Positions 39,728 through 48,370 of a stretch of DNA of 64,000 bases are shown piece after piece (position 1 is the stretch's first letter; each line of letters starts with the position of its first letter). The notes beneath the pieces were generated by a model that saw nothing but the letters and a program-made list of their open reading frames with translations, was not told the origin of the DNA and searched no databases. This DNA comes from CAZQFV01 sp964613665 (GTDB lineage: Bacteria > Chloroflexota > Chloroflexia > DTKN01). A program made the translations under genes and the position numbers. Location of the stretch: contig CAZTIG010000009.1 in assembly GCA_964613665.1 (NCBI GenBank), forward strand, positions 29,920 through 93,919. Direction: 5' to 3'.

Positions 39728-39879
39728 CAGGTTGGCAAGCCACAGGCTGGCAGACTGCGAGTATCAGGGTTGCCACGTTGCAGGCCCGCGTGTCGACAGA
39801 TCAACATCGCCAATCGGTGGCTGCGAGGCCGCGCAGGCGGGAACCTGCAACCTGCAACCTGAAACCTGCCAACCTGTAG
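39700..39879 (+). repeat. Second inverted heptamer array, overlapping the HAD 3' end
   Basis: GGTTGGCA, GGTTAGCA and GGTTGGCA units at 39700-39740 are mirrored by AACCTGCAACCTGCAACCTG and related units at 39842-39878, with about 100 bp between. The HAD stop codon (39725-39727) lies inside the left arm. Confidence 0.7.
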
Positions 39880-39898
39880 CTCCCATGGAGAGGCAACG

Positions 39899-41689
39899 AT
39901 GTGCGGCATCTTTGGCATTGTCTGCCACGCGGAGCAGGTCCTGGGCCCTATCCTGACCGAGGCCGGCCGGCGGCTCTCGTATCGCGGCTACGACTCGGTC
40001 GGCTGCGCCACCCTGCGCGACGACGGCACGATCGACCTGCGCAAGGACGTGGGCAAGGTGGACGAGGTGGCCGGGCGGCTGGACTTTGCCGCGATGGCCG
40101 GCCGGCGGGGCATCCTGCAACTGCGCTGGGCAACCTTCGGCGCGCCGAACCCGGCCAACGCCCAACCGCACCTCGACTCGGACGGCGACCTGGTCGGCGC
40201 GCACAACGGCAACGTCGTCAACAACGTCGAGCTGCGCCAGCGCTTCCTGAACGCCGGCATGACGGTGCGCTCCCGGAACGACGGCGAGTCGTGCGTCCAC
40301 GCGGTCGAGTGGTACGTGGACCGGGGCAGCGACATGCTCACGGCCATCCGCCGGGCCTACGACGACCTGGCCGGCGACTATGCCTTTGTCATCGGCCGGG
40401 TGGGAGAGGACTGCCTCTACGCCGTCAAGAAGGGCTCGGGCCTGGTGGTCGGCCTAGCCGAGGGCTTTACCTGCGTCTCTTCCGACCTGCCCTCGATCCT
40501 GCCGCTGACGCGCCAGATCCTGCGGGTGCAGGACGGCGAGGTGGTCACGCTGCGGTCCGACCGGGTGGAGCTCCGCCGCGTGGCCGACGGGGTGCCGGTG
40601 GAGCGCGCGCCGGAGGTGTACACCGAGAGCCTGGAGGCAGCCAGCAAAGAGGGCTATCCTCACTTCATGCTGAAAGAGATCCACGAGCAGCCGGCGCGGG
40701 CGCGTGAGCTGATCCACCTGCTGGAGGCGTCGCCGTTCGTGGCGGAGATGGTCGAGCGCCTGCGCCAGGCCGACCACCTCTACCTGGTGGGCTGCGGCAC
40801 GAGCTATCACGCCTGCCTGCTGGGGGCGACCTACTTTGGGCAGCTCGCCGGCCGGCCGGCGGTGCCGGTGCTGGCCCCGCAGTTTGTCGTCCAGTACGGG
40901 CCGGCGGTCGGGCCTCGTGACGTGGGCATCTTTGTCAGCCAGAGCGGCGAGACCAAGGACGTGCTGAACGCGCTGGAGATTGCCCGGCAGCGCGGCATGG
41001 GCCGGCTGGCCCTGGTCAACGTGCTGGGCTCGACGCTGCGCCACGAGAGCGAGCGCTACCTGCCGCTGGCCTGCGGCTACGAGATCAGCGTGCCGGCGAC
41101 CAAGACCTTTACCAACCAGGCCGTGGCCTTTCTCTACCTGGCGCTGCGCATGGGCGGGCACGCCACTTCCGTGCTGGCCGGCCTGCCGGGGCTGATCGAG
41201 CGCACCCTGGCCGAGGTCGAGCCGCAGGTGCGGGCGCTGGTGCCGCTCTTCCACGGCCGCGACGACCTCTACTGCCTGGGCTACGGCCTGACCTACGGCA
41301 TCGCCCTGGAAGGGGCGCTGAAGATGAAAGAGATCACCTACGCCCACTGCGAGGGCATGCTCTCCACCGAGTTCAAGCACGGTCCGCTCTCGGCGGTGGA
41401 CGACGGCTACGCGGTGATCTTTGTCACCGGGCCGGAGGACGTGCCGCTGCTGGTGAGCGGGATCAACGAGACGGTCTGCCGCGGCGGGCGGGCCATCGCC
41501 ATCGGCGAGGAGGACGCCCGGCTGCGGGCCAACACCCACGACCTGGTGCTGCTGCCGGCGGCCGGCCGGCTGCTCAACCCGCTGCTGGCCGTGCTGCCGC
41601 TGCAGCTCCTGGCCTACCGCCTGAGCGTGGCCCGGGGCTACGACCCCGATTTCCCCAGGAACCTGAGCAAGACGCTGACGGTCGACTAG
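39899..41689 (+). CDS. glmS: Glutamine-fructose-6-phosphate aminotransferase (isomerizing)
   Basis: 596 aa. The N-terminal nucleophile Cys2 in MCGIFGIV and RLSYRGYDSVG belong to the class II amidotransferase domain. HNGNVVNN forms part of the glutamine pocket. Two SIS domains follow (CGTSYHACLLG, SQSGETKDVL; then GYGLTYGIALEGALKMKE). The protein ends in FPRNLSKTLTVD, the usual C-terminal tail. It makes glucosamine 6-phosphate, the first step to UDP-GlcNAc. A ribosome site GGAGAGG precedes the ATG. No glmS ribozyme was recognised upstream. Confidence 0.93.
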   Translation: MCGIFGIVCHAEQVLGPILTEAGRRLSYRGYDSVGCATLRDDGTIDLRKDVGKVDEVAGRLDFAAMAGRRGILQLRWATFGAPNPANAQPHLDSDGDLVGAHNGNVVNNVELRQRFLNAGMTVRSRNDGESCVHAVEWYVDRGSDMLTAIRRAYDDLAGDYAFVIGRVGEDCLYAVKKGSGLVVGLAEGFTCVSSDLPSILPLTRQILRVQDGEVVTLRSDRVELRRVADGVPVERAPEVYTESLEAASKEGYPHFMLKEIHEQPARARELIHLLEASPFVAEMVERLRQADHLYLVGCGTSYHACLLGATYFGQLAGRPAVPVLAPQFVVQYGPAVGPRDVGIFVSQSGETKDVLNALEIARQRGMGRLALVNVLGSTLRHESERYLPLACGYEISVPATKTFTNQAVAFLYLALRMGGHATSVLAGLPGLIERTLAEVEPQVRALVPLFHGRDDLYCLGYGLTYGIALEGALKMKEITYAHCEGMLSTEFKHGPLSAVDDGYAVIFVTGPEDVPLLVSGINETVCRGGRAIAIGEEDARLRANTHDLVLLPAAGRLLNPLLAVLPLQLLAYRLSVARGYDPDFPRNLSKTLTVD

Positions 41690-42070
41690 CTGGCAAAGAT
41701 GTAGCGAATTCCTTTGAGGAATGACATGAGAGACCCCTGGCGGGGCGGAACCACGCCAGGAAACCGCAGTCCGTCGCCCGCGACCGTCGGCCCGCCCCTG
41801 TCCCGGTTGGCCGCGCGCCCGTTCACCCGGAGGTAGTCCCATGCGCCGCCCCGTACCATGCGGGTAGACCCCGTCCCCGGCCCCACTGGGTTCTCTGAAG
41901 GTGACTCACCATAGTAACCCTCGCCGTACCAGTCCCCCACCCACTCCCACACGTTCCCCGCCATGTCCAACGCCCCACACCAGCTCGCCCCCGCCGCGTA
42001 GCTCCCCAGCGGCGCCGTGCGCTCATAGCCATCGTCATGGGCGCTGTCCCCGCTGCAGCGGCTATCGCAT
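41686..42070 (-). pseudogene. 5'-truncated formylglycine-generating-enzyme (FGE/SUMF1) domain gene
   Basis: The open frame reads CDSRCSGDSAHDDGYERTAP, then LDMAGNVWEWVGDWYG, then MVRGGAWDYLRVNGRAANRDRGGP. These are the conserved C-terminal half of the FGE-sulfatase fold (usual pattern: D.YERTAPVG, D..GNVWEW, R.LRGGSW). The N-terminal half is missing: the frame runs into a heptamer repeat array at 42073. The expected GFR motif near the end is altered to LRFPGVV. It converges on glmS, sharing its stop region. Not expected to be functional. Confidence 0.75.
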
Positions 42071-42072
42071 CG

Positions 42073-42149
42073 GGGGTCAGGGCTCGGGGCTCAGGGGTCA
42101 GGGCTCAGGGGTCAGGGCTCAGGGCTCGGGGCCTGGAGCTCAGGGCTCG
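42073..42149 (+). repeat. Tandem heptamer array (11 units)
   Basis: Eleven uninterrupted 7-nt units: GGGGTCA, GGGCTCG, GGGCTCA, GGGGTCA, GGGCTCA, GGGGTCA, GGGCTCA, GGGCTCG, GGGCCTG, GAGCTCA, GGGCTCG. The array abuts the truncated FGE gene. Confidence 0.85.
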
Positions 42150-42262
42150 GGGGCCAGGCCGGGCACGAGCGCTGGCCGAAGCTCGGCCTAGCCCACGACC
42201 GGGGCAGTGCGGCCGGCCCTGCTCGCGCCGCCCGCGCGGGCGGCCCACCCCGTTGCGGGGGA

Positions 42263-42287
42263 CCGGGGGGTGGGCACCACCCCCCGG
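42263..42287. repeat. GC-rich perfect hairpin in the decayed region
   Basis: CCGGGGGGTG / CACCCCCCGG, 10 bp with a 5-nt loop. The stretch 42150-42350 around it is highly G/C-structured and shows no gene. Confidence 0.5.
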
Positions 42288-42355
42288 CGGGAGGGCGGAG
42301 CCCTCCGCAGACAAAGAAGCCTGAAGACAGCACGCCCGTCCGCCCGGCGAAGCCG

Positions 42356-42790
42356 GCTTGTCGCCTGTGGGCGAGATCGTCCAACGGGAATGGTTGGCCA
42401 CGCCGGCCATCCGGCGGGAAATCGAATCGGACGCCCTTGTCGTTATTCCCAACCATGTCCACGGCATCATTTGGATTGTGGAACGCGACCATGCGGATGG
42501 GTCTGTAGGGGCGACCGGCCGGTCGCCCCTCTCTGGGGGCACTTGTCGCTGGCTACAAATCCGCCGTCACCACACAGGTCAATGAACTGCGCGATGCCAC
42601 CGGCGCGCGCCTCTGGCAGCGCGGCTACTACGAACACATCATCCGCCACGAACGCGCCCTGGAGCGCATCCGCGAATACATCCTCACCAACCCCCAGCGC
42701 TGGGAACAGGACCGCGAGAACCCCCTGCGCCGGGGCGAGGACGACTTCGACCGCTGGCTCGACCGCTACGCCCGACGCGCTGACCCGTGA
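42356..42790 (+). pseudogene. REP-associated tyrosine transposase (RAYT, Y1_Tnp) remnant
   Basis: First frame: SPVGEIVQREWLATPAIRREIESDALVVIPNHVHGIIWIVE, with the HUH motif HVH, followed by VGATGRSPL. After a shift near 42535 the frame continues GALVAGYKSAVTTQVNELRDATGARLWQRGYYEHIIRHERAL and runs to the stop at 42788-42790. WQRGYYEHIIR carries the catalytic Tyr region of IS200-like enzymes. The N-terminal ~60 residues are missing, and the frame is broken between the two halves. Both pieces together clearly match RAYT proteins. Confidence 0.85.
42507..42530. repeat. REP-like perfect palindrome inside the RAYT remnant
   Basis: A 24-bp perfect palindrome with half-site AGGGGCGACCGG. It encodes the VGATGRSP stretch of the transposase. 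A related half-site (GTAGGGGCGAC) recurs at about 42856, just before the glutamate synthase stop. Confidence 0.75.
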
Positions 42791-42879
42791 GGCTGGGAGC
42801 GTAACGCGCCGCCGACCAGCACCCCCTCCCCCGGTGCGCAAGCCATACGCGACGTAGGGGCGACGCACAGCATGGGCGC

Positions 42880-45486
42880 TCAACCGCTCGGGGTCAGCAC
42901 TCCCAGCGGCATGGCGGCGACCTTGCGGTAGACCTCCCCCGGCCGGCGCGGCACGCCGCCCACCGTCAGCAGCTCCCTGACCGGCAGCCCGAAGCACCGG
43001 GCGTTCTCCTCCAGGTAGGGCTGGATCAGCACCCAATCGGCAGCGGTCAGCGGGACAAAGTGCCCGCCGTTGAGCTGATCCTCCTCCACGCGGTGGTGCG
43101 GGTCGCGGAGGTAGATGGCCCCGCCCGAGGCCAGCGAGAAGAGGTTGCCACCGGGGTAGGGGGTGGGCAGTTCGACCATGCGGCCATGCTCGTCGAAGCC
43201 GATGCCGTTGAGCACGACGAACCCGCCGCCGCTCAGCGGGTCGCCGGCCATGAAGGACTCGGCCAGGTAGTCCAGGCAGATGCCGTTGATCACCACGCGC
43301 GGCCGGCCGACCGCGTTGATCAACGGCCGGCCCGCGGCATTCCCACGCACGTACACCTCCCCGCCCTTGGCGCCGTAGAGAAAGGTCTGCCCCACATCGC
43401 CGTGGATGACCAGCCGGCCTTCCTTCAGGATCTGCCCCACCTGGTCCTGGGCCGAGCCGTGGACGTGGACCTCGGCCCCGTCCAGCCCGGAACCCAGGTA
43501 GTCCCCGCTGGAGCCGTAGACGTCGATGCGCAGGCCGGCACTGCCCGGCCCGAGCCCGCAACCGCAGAAGCGCTGCCCTCTCCAGCCGTAGGTGATCAGG
43601 CGGCGCCAACCATGCTCGTAGGCAGCAACCAGGAAGCGGGCCGCGCTATCGCCCCCCTCCGCGGGAAAGTCCGCGACGTCGACGACCAGGATCTCCTCGC
43701 CGCGGGCGGGGGGACGCAGCCAGCGCCGGCCGGCCGCGTCCAGGCGGGCCCAGGGACCGCTGCCCAGTGGGCTCAGCAGGGGCACCCCTTCGCAGAGCGC
43801 GCTCACCGCCTCGTCCACCAGGGCCAGGACCGAGGCCCGCCGTTTCTCCCCCGTGTCATAGATGCGGTCCCGCAGCCGGGTGAGCATCTCCAGGGCAAAG
43901 TGGCAATCGCCTTCTCCCTGCCCGGCCAGCGCCACCAGCTTCTCGCAGTAGCCCGCCAGCTCGCCGTACCCCCAGCCGGGCAGCTCCATCACGACATGGT
44001 CCCATTCCAGATCCACGGGATCGGTCCGCAGGAGCAGTGGCTGCCTCTCGAGCAGGCACGCCGTCGCGCGGGCCGGCAGGGTCCTGAGCACCGTGGTCGG
44101 GTTGTTGTGCTTCTGGCCGGCGGGGACGGTGACGGGCCGGCCGTACTTGTCCGCGCAGGCCACGTGCCGGCGATCCCCGTCCTCCGCCACGGTGAAGACA
44201 AAGGCGCCCCCGTCGCTATGGCTTCCGCCGCGCGCGTTCCAGTAGCGGTCGGCCACCGGGCAGATGCGCGGCTCCTCCCGATGCAGGCTCGCCAGGGTGG
44301 CATCGATCGCCTGCTTCTCCGAGGCCACCAGCCCTACCTCGTAGCGTGGCGATTCGAGCCAGGCAAAGACCTGCGGGCGGAGCATGGCGGTATCGGTGAT
44401 GCCCAGCAGTCGCCACCGGCCCTCGTCCGGCTTGCTGCCGGCGATGAGGAAGAACCAGGGGCCGTCCGGGGCGGCATGGCTGTGCGTGGCCTGGACGGCG
44501 CGGTAGACCGCCTGCTTCTCCGGCGGAAGCAGTGCCAAGTCACGCTCGGTGGTCGGAGCCAGGGCCTCGATGATCATCTCCAGGGGATAGCCGTAGGTCC
44601 GGTCCAGCAGGTCAAAGAGCAGCGCGCTGACCTCGGTATCGGTGAGGAAGAGAGGGGCCACGTTGTGTTGGCGCAGGTAGGTGCAGACCGCGTAGTAGTT
44701 GGCAAAGTCGCCGTTGTGCACGAGGGCCTCGTTCAGGCCGGTGAACGGGTGTGCCCCGCCCGGGTGCCACACCCTGCCCTTGGTCGGGTAGCGCTGGTGG
44801 GCGATCCAGACGTGGGCCTCCAGCTCTCCCAACCGGTAGTAGTGGGCGGCCTGCTCGGCGTACCCGACGATCTTGTAGGTCAGCAGGTCGCGGCCATGGC
44901 ACAGCACGAAAGCGCGTTTCTCGCCCAGGCTGGCATAGTAGCGCTGGTTCAGGCGGAAGCTGTTCTGGTAGACGAACTCGTCCTCCACCTGGCGTGGAGA
45001 CAGGTTCTCCAGGCCCTTCTCCGCGGCAAAACGCTCCAGCACGGCCGGCCTGACGCGCACGAAGTAGCGCCACACGTCGGGCGGCCGCACGTCCAGGCCC
45101 GGAACCTCGCGCCAGTCGCCGCACGTGGGCACGGGGTACCCCTGCAGGATGTCAAAGGCCGGGGCCAGGAAGGCGCGCTCGATCTCGACCTGGGCCGACG
45201 GGTCCAGGAAGGCAAGCTGGAGCAGCGTCGCTTCGCGCAGCACGCCGGGCGAGACGCGCATCTGGGCCGGGGCCAGGCCGGCCGCGGCCAGCCCGCCGCC
45301 CTTGCCGTTGCCCCGATTGTGCATCTGCTCCGCGGCGGGGACGAGGTGACGGCCGGCCACCGGAAAGCTGGCCGCGATCCCCACGACCCCGCATCCCCCC
45401 TCGGCTTCGCTCCCCTGCCGCGGGGGTAGCGGCAGGGACTCGACCAGGGGCCGGCGCGCAGCAGTCAACAGGTCGGCGGGTCTCAT
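42880..45486 (-). CDS. Glutamate synthase: class II amidotransferase (GltB1-like) fused to GXGXG domain (GltB3-like)
   Basis: 868 aa. The N-terminal half is an Ntn amidotransferase: Cys32 in GGCGVVGIAASF must be exposed by removing about 31 residues; HQRYPTKGRVWHPGGAHPFTGLNEALVHNGDF carries the glutamine-binding Arg and the HNGD loop. The C-terminal half (about 600-790) is the GltS alpha-subunit C-terminal beta-helix with repeated G-x-x-G units (GSSGDYLGSGL, GDVGQTFLYGAKGG). The FMN domain that normally lies between is absent and is encoded upstream as a separate gene. Start: ATG 45486, with an in-frame GTG 9 bp earlier as alternative; neither has a strong ribosome site. The GTG lies only 3 bp after the companion gene's stop. 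Confidence 0.85.
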   Translation of the reverse strand: MRPADLLTAARRPLVESLPLPPRQGSEAEGGCGVVGIAASFPVAGRHLVPAAEQMHNRGNGKGGGLAAAGLAPAQMRVSPGVLREATLLQLAFLDPSAQVEIERAFLAPAFDILQGYPVPTCGDWREVPGLDVRPPDVWRYFVRVRPAVLERFAAEKGLENLSPRQVEDEFVYQNSFRLNQRYYASLGEKRAFVLCHGRDLLTYKIVGYAEQAAHYYRLGELEAHVWIAHQRYPTKGRVWHPGGAHPFTGLNEALVHNGDFANYYAVCTYLRQHNVAPLFLTDTEVSALLFDLLDRTYGYPLEMIIEALAPTTERDLALLPPEKQAVYRAVQATHSHAAPDGPWFFLIAGSKPDEGRWRLLGITDTAMLRPQVFAWLESPRYEVGLVASEKQAIDATLASLHREEPRICPVADRYWNARGGSHSDGGAFVFTVAEDGDRRHVACADKYGRPVTVPAGQKHNNPTTVLRTLPARATACLLERQPLLLRTDPVDLEWDHVVMELPGWGYGELAGYCEKLVALAGQGEGDCHFALEMLTRLRDRIYDTGEKRRASVLALVDEAVSALCEGVPLLSPLGSGPWARLDAAGRRWLRPPARGEEILVVDVADFPAEGGDSAARFLVAAYEHGWRRLITYGWRGQRFCGCGLGPGSAGLRIDVYGSSGDYLGSGLDGAEVHVHGSAQDQVGQILKEGRLVIHGDVGQTFLYGAKGGEVYVRGNAAGRPLINAVGRPRVVINGICLDYLAESFMAGDPLSGGGFVVLNGIGFDEHGRMVELPTPYPGGNLFSLASGGAIYLRDPHHRVEEDQLNGGHFVPLTAADWVLIQPYLEENARCFGLPVRELLTVGGVPRRPGEVYRKVAAMPLGVLTPSG

Positions 45487-45498
45487 GGCTTCCACTGC

Positions 45499-45867
45499 TC
45501 AGGCGACCAGCCTGGCGACTTCTGCGTAGAGGTCGCCAGGGTCGACCAGCGTCACCCGCTCCCCCACCTCGCCGAGCTGTCGGCGGGCCGCGGCGTGCAG
45601 CGACTTGTCGGCGACGATCAGCACGGGGATGCCGTGCGTCATGCAGGCAAAGAGCAGGGCCTGTGGGGTGACCGGCGCGCCGTTGTAGGGCAGGACCTTG
45701 TGCAGGTAGCCCACGACCACCGTCACGCCGTCCTGCTTGGTCAGATGGTTGATGTACTTGCCGTGCGCGTCAAAGCCGTTGCTGAGGGGCAGGGTACCGA
45801 CCCCCGTCGCTGCCAGCTTGCTGAGCACGGCCGGGTCTGTTCCTTCCAGGTAACCCACGGTAGCCAT
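45499..45867 (-). CDS. Small conserved companion of the split glutamate synthase
   Basis: 122 aa, soluble, alpha/beta. No named family is recognised. It reads MATVGYLEGTDPAVLSKLAATGVGTLPLSNGFDAHGKYINHLTK..., then VVVGYLHKVLPYNG, then HGIPVLIVADKSLHAAARR. The Rossmann-like alternation of strands and helices suggests a small ligand-binding or regulatory fold. It lies between the FMN subunit and the amidotransferase subunit, 18 bp and 12 bp away, so it is probably made with them and may be a subunit. GGAGG precedes the ATG. Confidence 0.65.
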   Translation of the reverse strand: MATVGYLEGTDPAVLSKLAATGVGTLPLSNGFDAHGKYINHLTKQDGVTVVVGYLHKVLPYNGAPVTPQALLFACMTHGIPVLIVADKSLHAAARRQLGEVGERVTLVDPGDLYAEVARLVA

Positions 45868-45885
45868 CGGACGCCTCCTCGCTCG

Positions 45886-48348
45886 CTAGACTCCTTCGAG
45901 GTACACCAGCAGATCGGTCCTTCCACGCAACTGTCGTGTGCTGCGCAAGCCCAGGTGGCACAGCAGCGCCGCCAACTGGGTACGCCAGGAGGCGTACAGG
46001 TTGGCGATGCGCCGGGCCCCCTCCGGCGGATCGACCTGCCTGCACAGCTCCGGGTCGGTCGTGGCAATGCCCAGGGGGCAGCCCCTGTCCTTCTCGCAAG
46101 TCCCCTGCCGCGTACAGCCCAGCGCCACCAGCTCGGCCGTGCCGATCACGCAGCCGTCGGCTCCCAGGGCGATGGCCTTGGCCACATCGTAGGCCGTGCG
46201 CACGCCGCCCGAGGCCATCAGCACGACCTGGTCGCGGATGCCCTCGGCCTCGAGAAAGGCGTGGACCCGGCGGATGGCATACTCGATCGGCATGGCGATG
46301 CTCTTCTTGGCGATCTCCGGGGCGGCTCCTGTCCCGCCGTAGGCGCCGTCCAGGTGCACGATGTGCGCCCCGGCGTAGTAGGAGCCGACCGCCACCATGT
46401 CCACGTCGCTCGGGGTGGAGACTTTGACCGCAATCAGCGCGCGCGGGTTGATCGTCTCGACCCAGTCGACGTGTTTCTTGTGGTCTTCCACCGAATAGAC
46501 GCTGTGAAAGGGAAAGGGGGAGAAGAGGCTGCAGCCGGGCACCGACCCGCGCTGGGCGGCCACGACCGGGGTCACCTTGTTGCCCAGGAGGTGGCCGCCC
46601 AGGCCGGGCTTGGCTCCCTGGGCGTACTTGAACTCGACGACGGGCGCGCGCTGGATGGTCTCCTCGCGCACTCCGAAGAGCCCGGTGGCGATCTGGGTGA
46701 TGACATGGTCGGCGTAGGGCAGCAGTTCGTCGGGATAGCCGCCCTCGCCGGTGCAGGTCAGGGAGCCACACGCCTGGGCGGCCTGGGCGCGGGCGAGCAT
46801 CGTGTTCAGTCCGACCGAGCCAAAGGACATCCCGGCGCCGTACCAGGGGTGGGGCAGGCGCAGCTGCGGCCGGCCGTCGTTGCGGCGGTTCAGCTCCAGC
46901 GACAGATCGACCTCCGCCTCGACCGTCGCTTCCTCCGGCTCGCGCACGAAGCGCAGCCGGTCGAAGCCGCCGCCGGACTTGCCCCGCCGATACTCCAGCC
47001 CGGAGGTGGGCGGCCGCCCGGTGTGCGCCTGCTCCACGGTGGAGAGGATCAGCTCCGCCGGCCAGCGCAGGTCCCCTTCCACCTCGCCGGCCGGCCCGGG
47101 CGGGCCCGGCGGGACCGGCACGACGGCGAATTGCCGGCGGAAAGCCTCCTCTTCTTCCGCGTAAAAGATCGCCCGGCCCAGCTCGCCGCGCATCCGGCGC
47201 ACCTCGCGCATGCCCATGGCTCCCAGGACCTCCAGGAGCTGGTCCCGCCAGGCCGCCATCAGGTTGGCGATGCGTTGCGCGCCCCAGGCGGCGTCGATCT
47301 CCCCTCTTTCCGCCGGGCAGGGCTGGCGCACGTCGGCCCAGAGGGCGCAGCCCAGGGCCACCAGCAGGACCAGGTCCGCGGCGACGGCATCGGCCCCGCA
47401 GACGATGGCCTTGGGCACGTGCTCGGCAGCGGCGATGCCGCCGCTCACGACCAGGCTGACCAGGTCGCGCCGGCCGGCCTGCACCAGCGCCTCGTGCACG
47501 GCGCGCAGCGCCTCGGTCAGGGGGCGCGTTCCGCCCACCTCGACGGCCACGTCGTCGGCCCAGAGGTGGACGATTTCCACGCCCTGCCGGGCCAGCTCCT
47601 CCACGTGGGCCGGGCTGTCCGGCCCCAGAGGCAGCTGCACGGCGACGACGGCCTGGGGGTACGCGGCCTTGACCCGCTCCCAGGTCGGCCGGACCTGGGC
47701 CGGCCGCTCGCCGGCCACGGCGACCAGGCGCGCGCGGGCCAGCCACTCGTCCGGGCCGGCCTCGCCCGCTGTCAGGAGGGGGGCGAGCCACTCGGCATAG
47801 GGCGCGAGGTCGCTGTCCCAATCGGCGGCGGGGACAAGGGCCCAGGTGCCCAGGGTGGCCGCGGCACGGGCCACGGCCAGCAGCACGCTGCGTCCCGCGG
47901 TGGGCATGGGGATCGGGGCGAACAGGATCGGCAGGGGGATCGACAGGGAGGGCGGCAGAATCGTGCTCAGCCGGCCGTCCGGGGCGAACTCCAGGTGGGA
48001 CACCTTCCGGCCCAGCTCCACCGCGGTGGAGATGTACTCGCGCCCGTGGATGCCGTCACGCGTGGGGCGGACGATCTCGGACATGTCCAGCCAGATGCCG
48101 TCGAAGCCGCTGCCGGCGAAGGGGCCGCCGTAGCCGGCGCCGGAGATGGGGATGCCCCCCGTCTCGGCCTGGTACCAGGTCTGGGAGATGATCTGCGGGG
48201 TCCAATGTGGATCTCCGCCGCGCCTCTCCTCGGGCCATGCGGCGTGGCCGTACTTGACGTACTCGTCCCCTTCTCCCAGGCGGAACCTGGCCGGGTAGAC
48301 AAAGGGAGCCGGGGCGGGGGCGGTCTTGACGCGGTACCGGTAAGGCAT
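45886..48348 (-). CDS. Glutamate synthase FMN subunit with internally duplicated domain (GltB2-like)
   Basis: 820 aa. The C-terminal half (about 390-820) is a typical GOGAT FMN/3Fe-4S domain: GAGMSFGSVGLNTMLARAQ, CTGEGGYPDEL, KYAQGAKPGLGGHL, LDGAYGGTGAAP, SGGVRTAYDVAKAIALGADG. The cluster loop is ALGCTRQGTCEKDRGCPLGIAT. The N-terminal half repeats the fold in degenerate form: SGGIAAAEHVPKAIVCGADAV, VALGC, then ANLMAAWRDQLLEVLGAMG. The last corresponds to ANLYASWRTQLAALLCHLG in the second half. The first half lacks the cluster cysteine spacing and most FMN contacts. The ATG at 48348 follows AAGGAAGG. The longer frame from 48408 begins inside the leader terminator and is rejected. Confidence 0.85.
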   Translation of the reverse strand: MPYRYRVKTAPAPAPFVYPARFRLGEGDEYVKYGHAAWPEERRGGDPHWTPQIISQTWYQAETGGIPISGAGYGGPFAGSGFDGIWLDMSEIVRPTRDGIHGREYISTAVELGRKVSHLEFAPDGRLSTILPPSLSIPLPILFAPIPMPTAGRSVLLAVARAAATLGTWALVPAADWDSDLAPYAEWLAPLLTAGEAGPDEWLARARLVAVAGERPAQVRPTWERVKAAYPQAVVAVQLPLGPDSPAHVEELARQGVEIVHLWADDVAVEVGGTRPLTEALRAVHEALVQAGRRDLVSLVVSGGIAAAEHVPKAIVCGADAVAADLVLLVALGCALWADVRQPCPAERGEIDAAWGAQRIANLMAAWRDQLLEVLGAMGMREVRRMRGELGRAIFYAEEEEAFRRQFAVVPVPPGPPGPAGEVEGDLRWPAELILSTVEQAHTGRPPTSGLEYRRGKSGGGFDRLRFVREPEEATVEAEVDLSLELNRRNDGRPQLRLPHPWYGAGMSFGSVGLNTMLARAQAAQACGSLTCTGEGGYPDELLPYADHVITQIATGLFGVREETIQRAPVVEFKYAQGAKPGLGGHLLGNKVTPVVAAQRGSVPGCSLFSPFPFHSVYSVEDHKKHVDWVETINPRALIAVKVSTPSDVDMVAVGSYYAGAHIVHLDGAYGGTGAAPEIAKKSIAMPIEYAIRRVHAFLEAEGIRDQVVLMASGGVRTAYDVAKAIALGADGCVIGTAELVALGCTRQGTCEKDRGCPLGIATTDPELCRQVDPPEGARRIANLYASWRTQLAALLCHLGLRSTRQLRGRTDLLVYLEGV

Positions 48349-48370
48349 GGCCGTCCTTCCTTGCCGAATA

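Noticed and set aside
39880..39898. glmS ribozyme before glmS
   Set aside because: The spacer before glmS is occupied by the heptamer array and no ribozyme core was recognised.
42073..42149. Possible CRISPR array
   Set aside because: Repeats are directly abutting 7-mers without spacers and no cas gene is in the window.
43060..45429. 789-codon open frame on the plus strand
   Set aside because: Antisense shadow of the amidotransferase/GXGXG gene, which has clear catalytic motifs.
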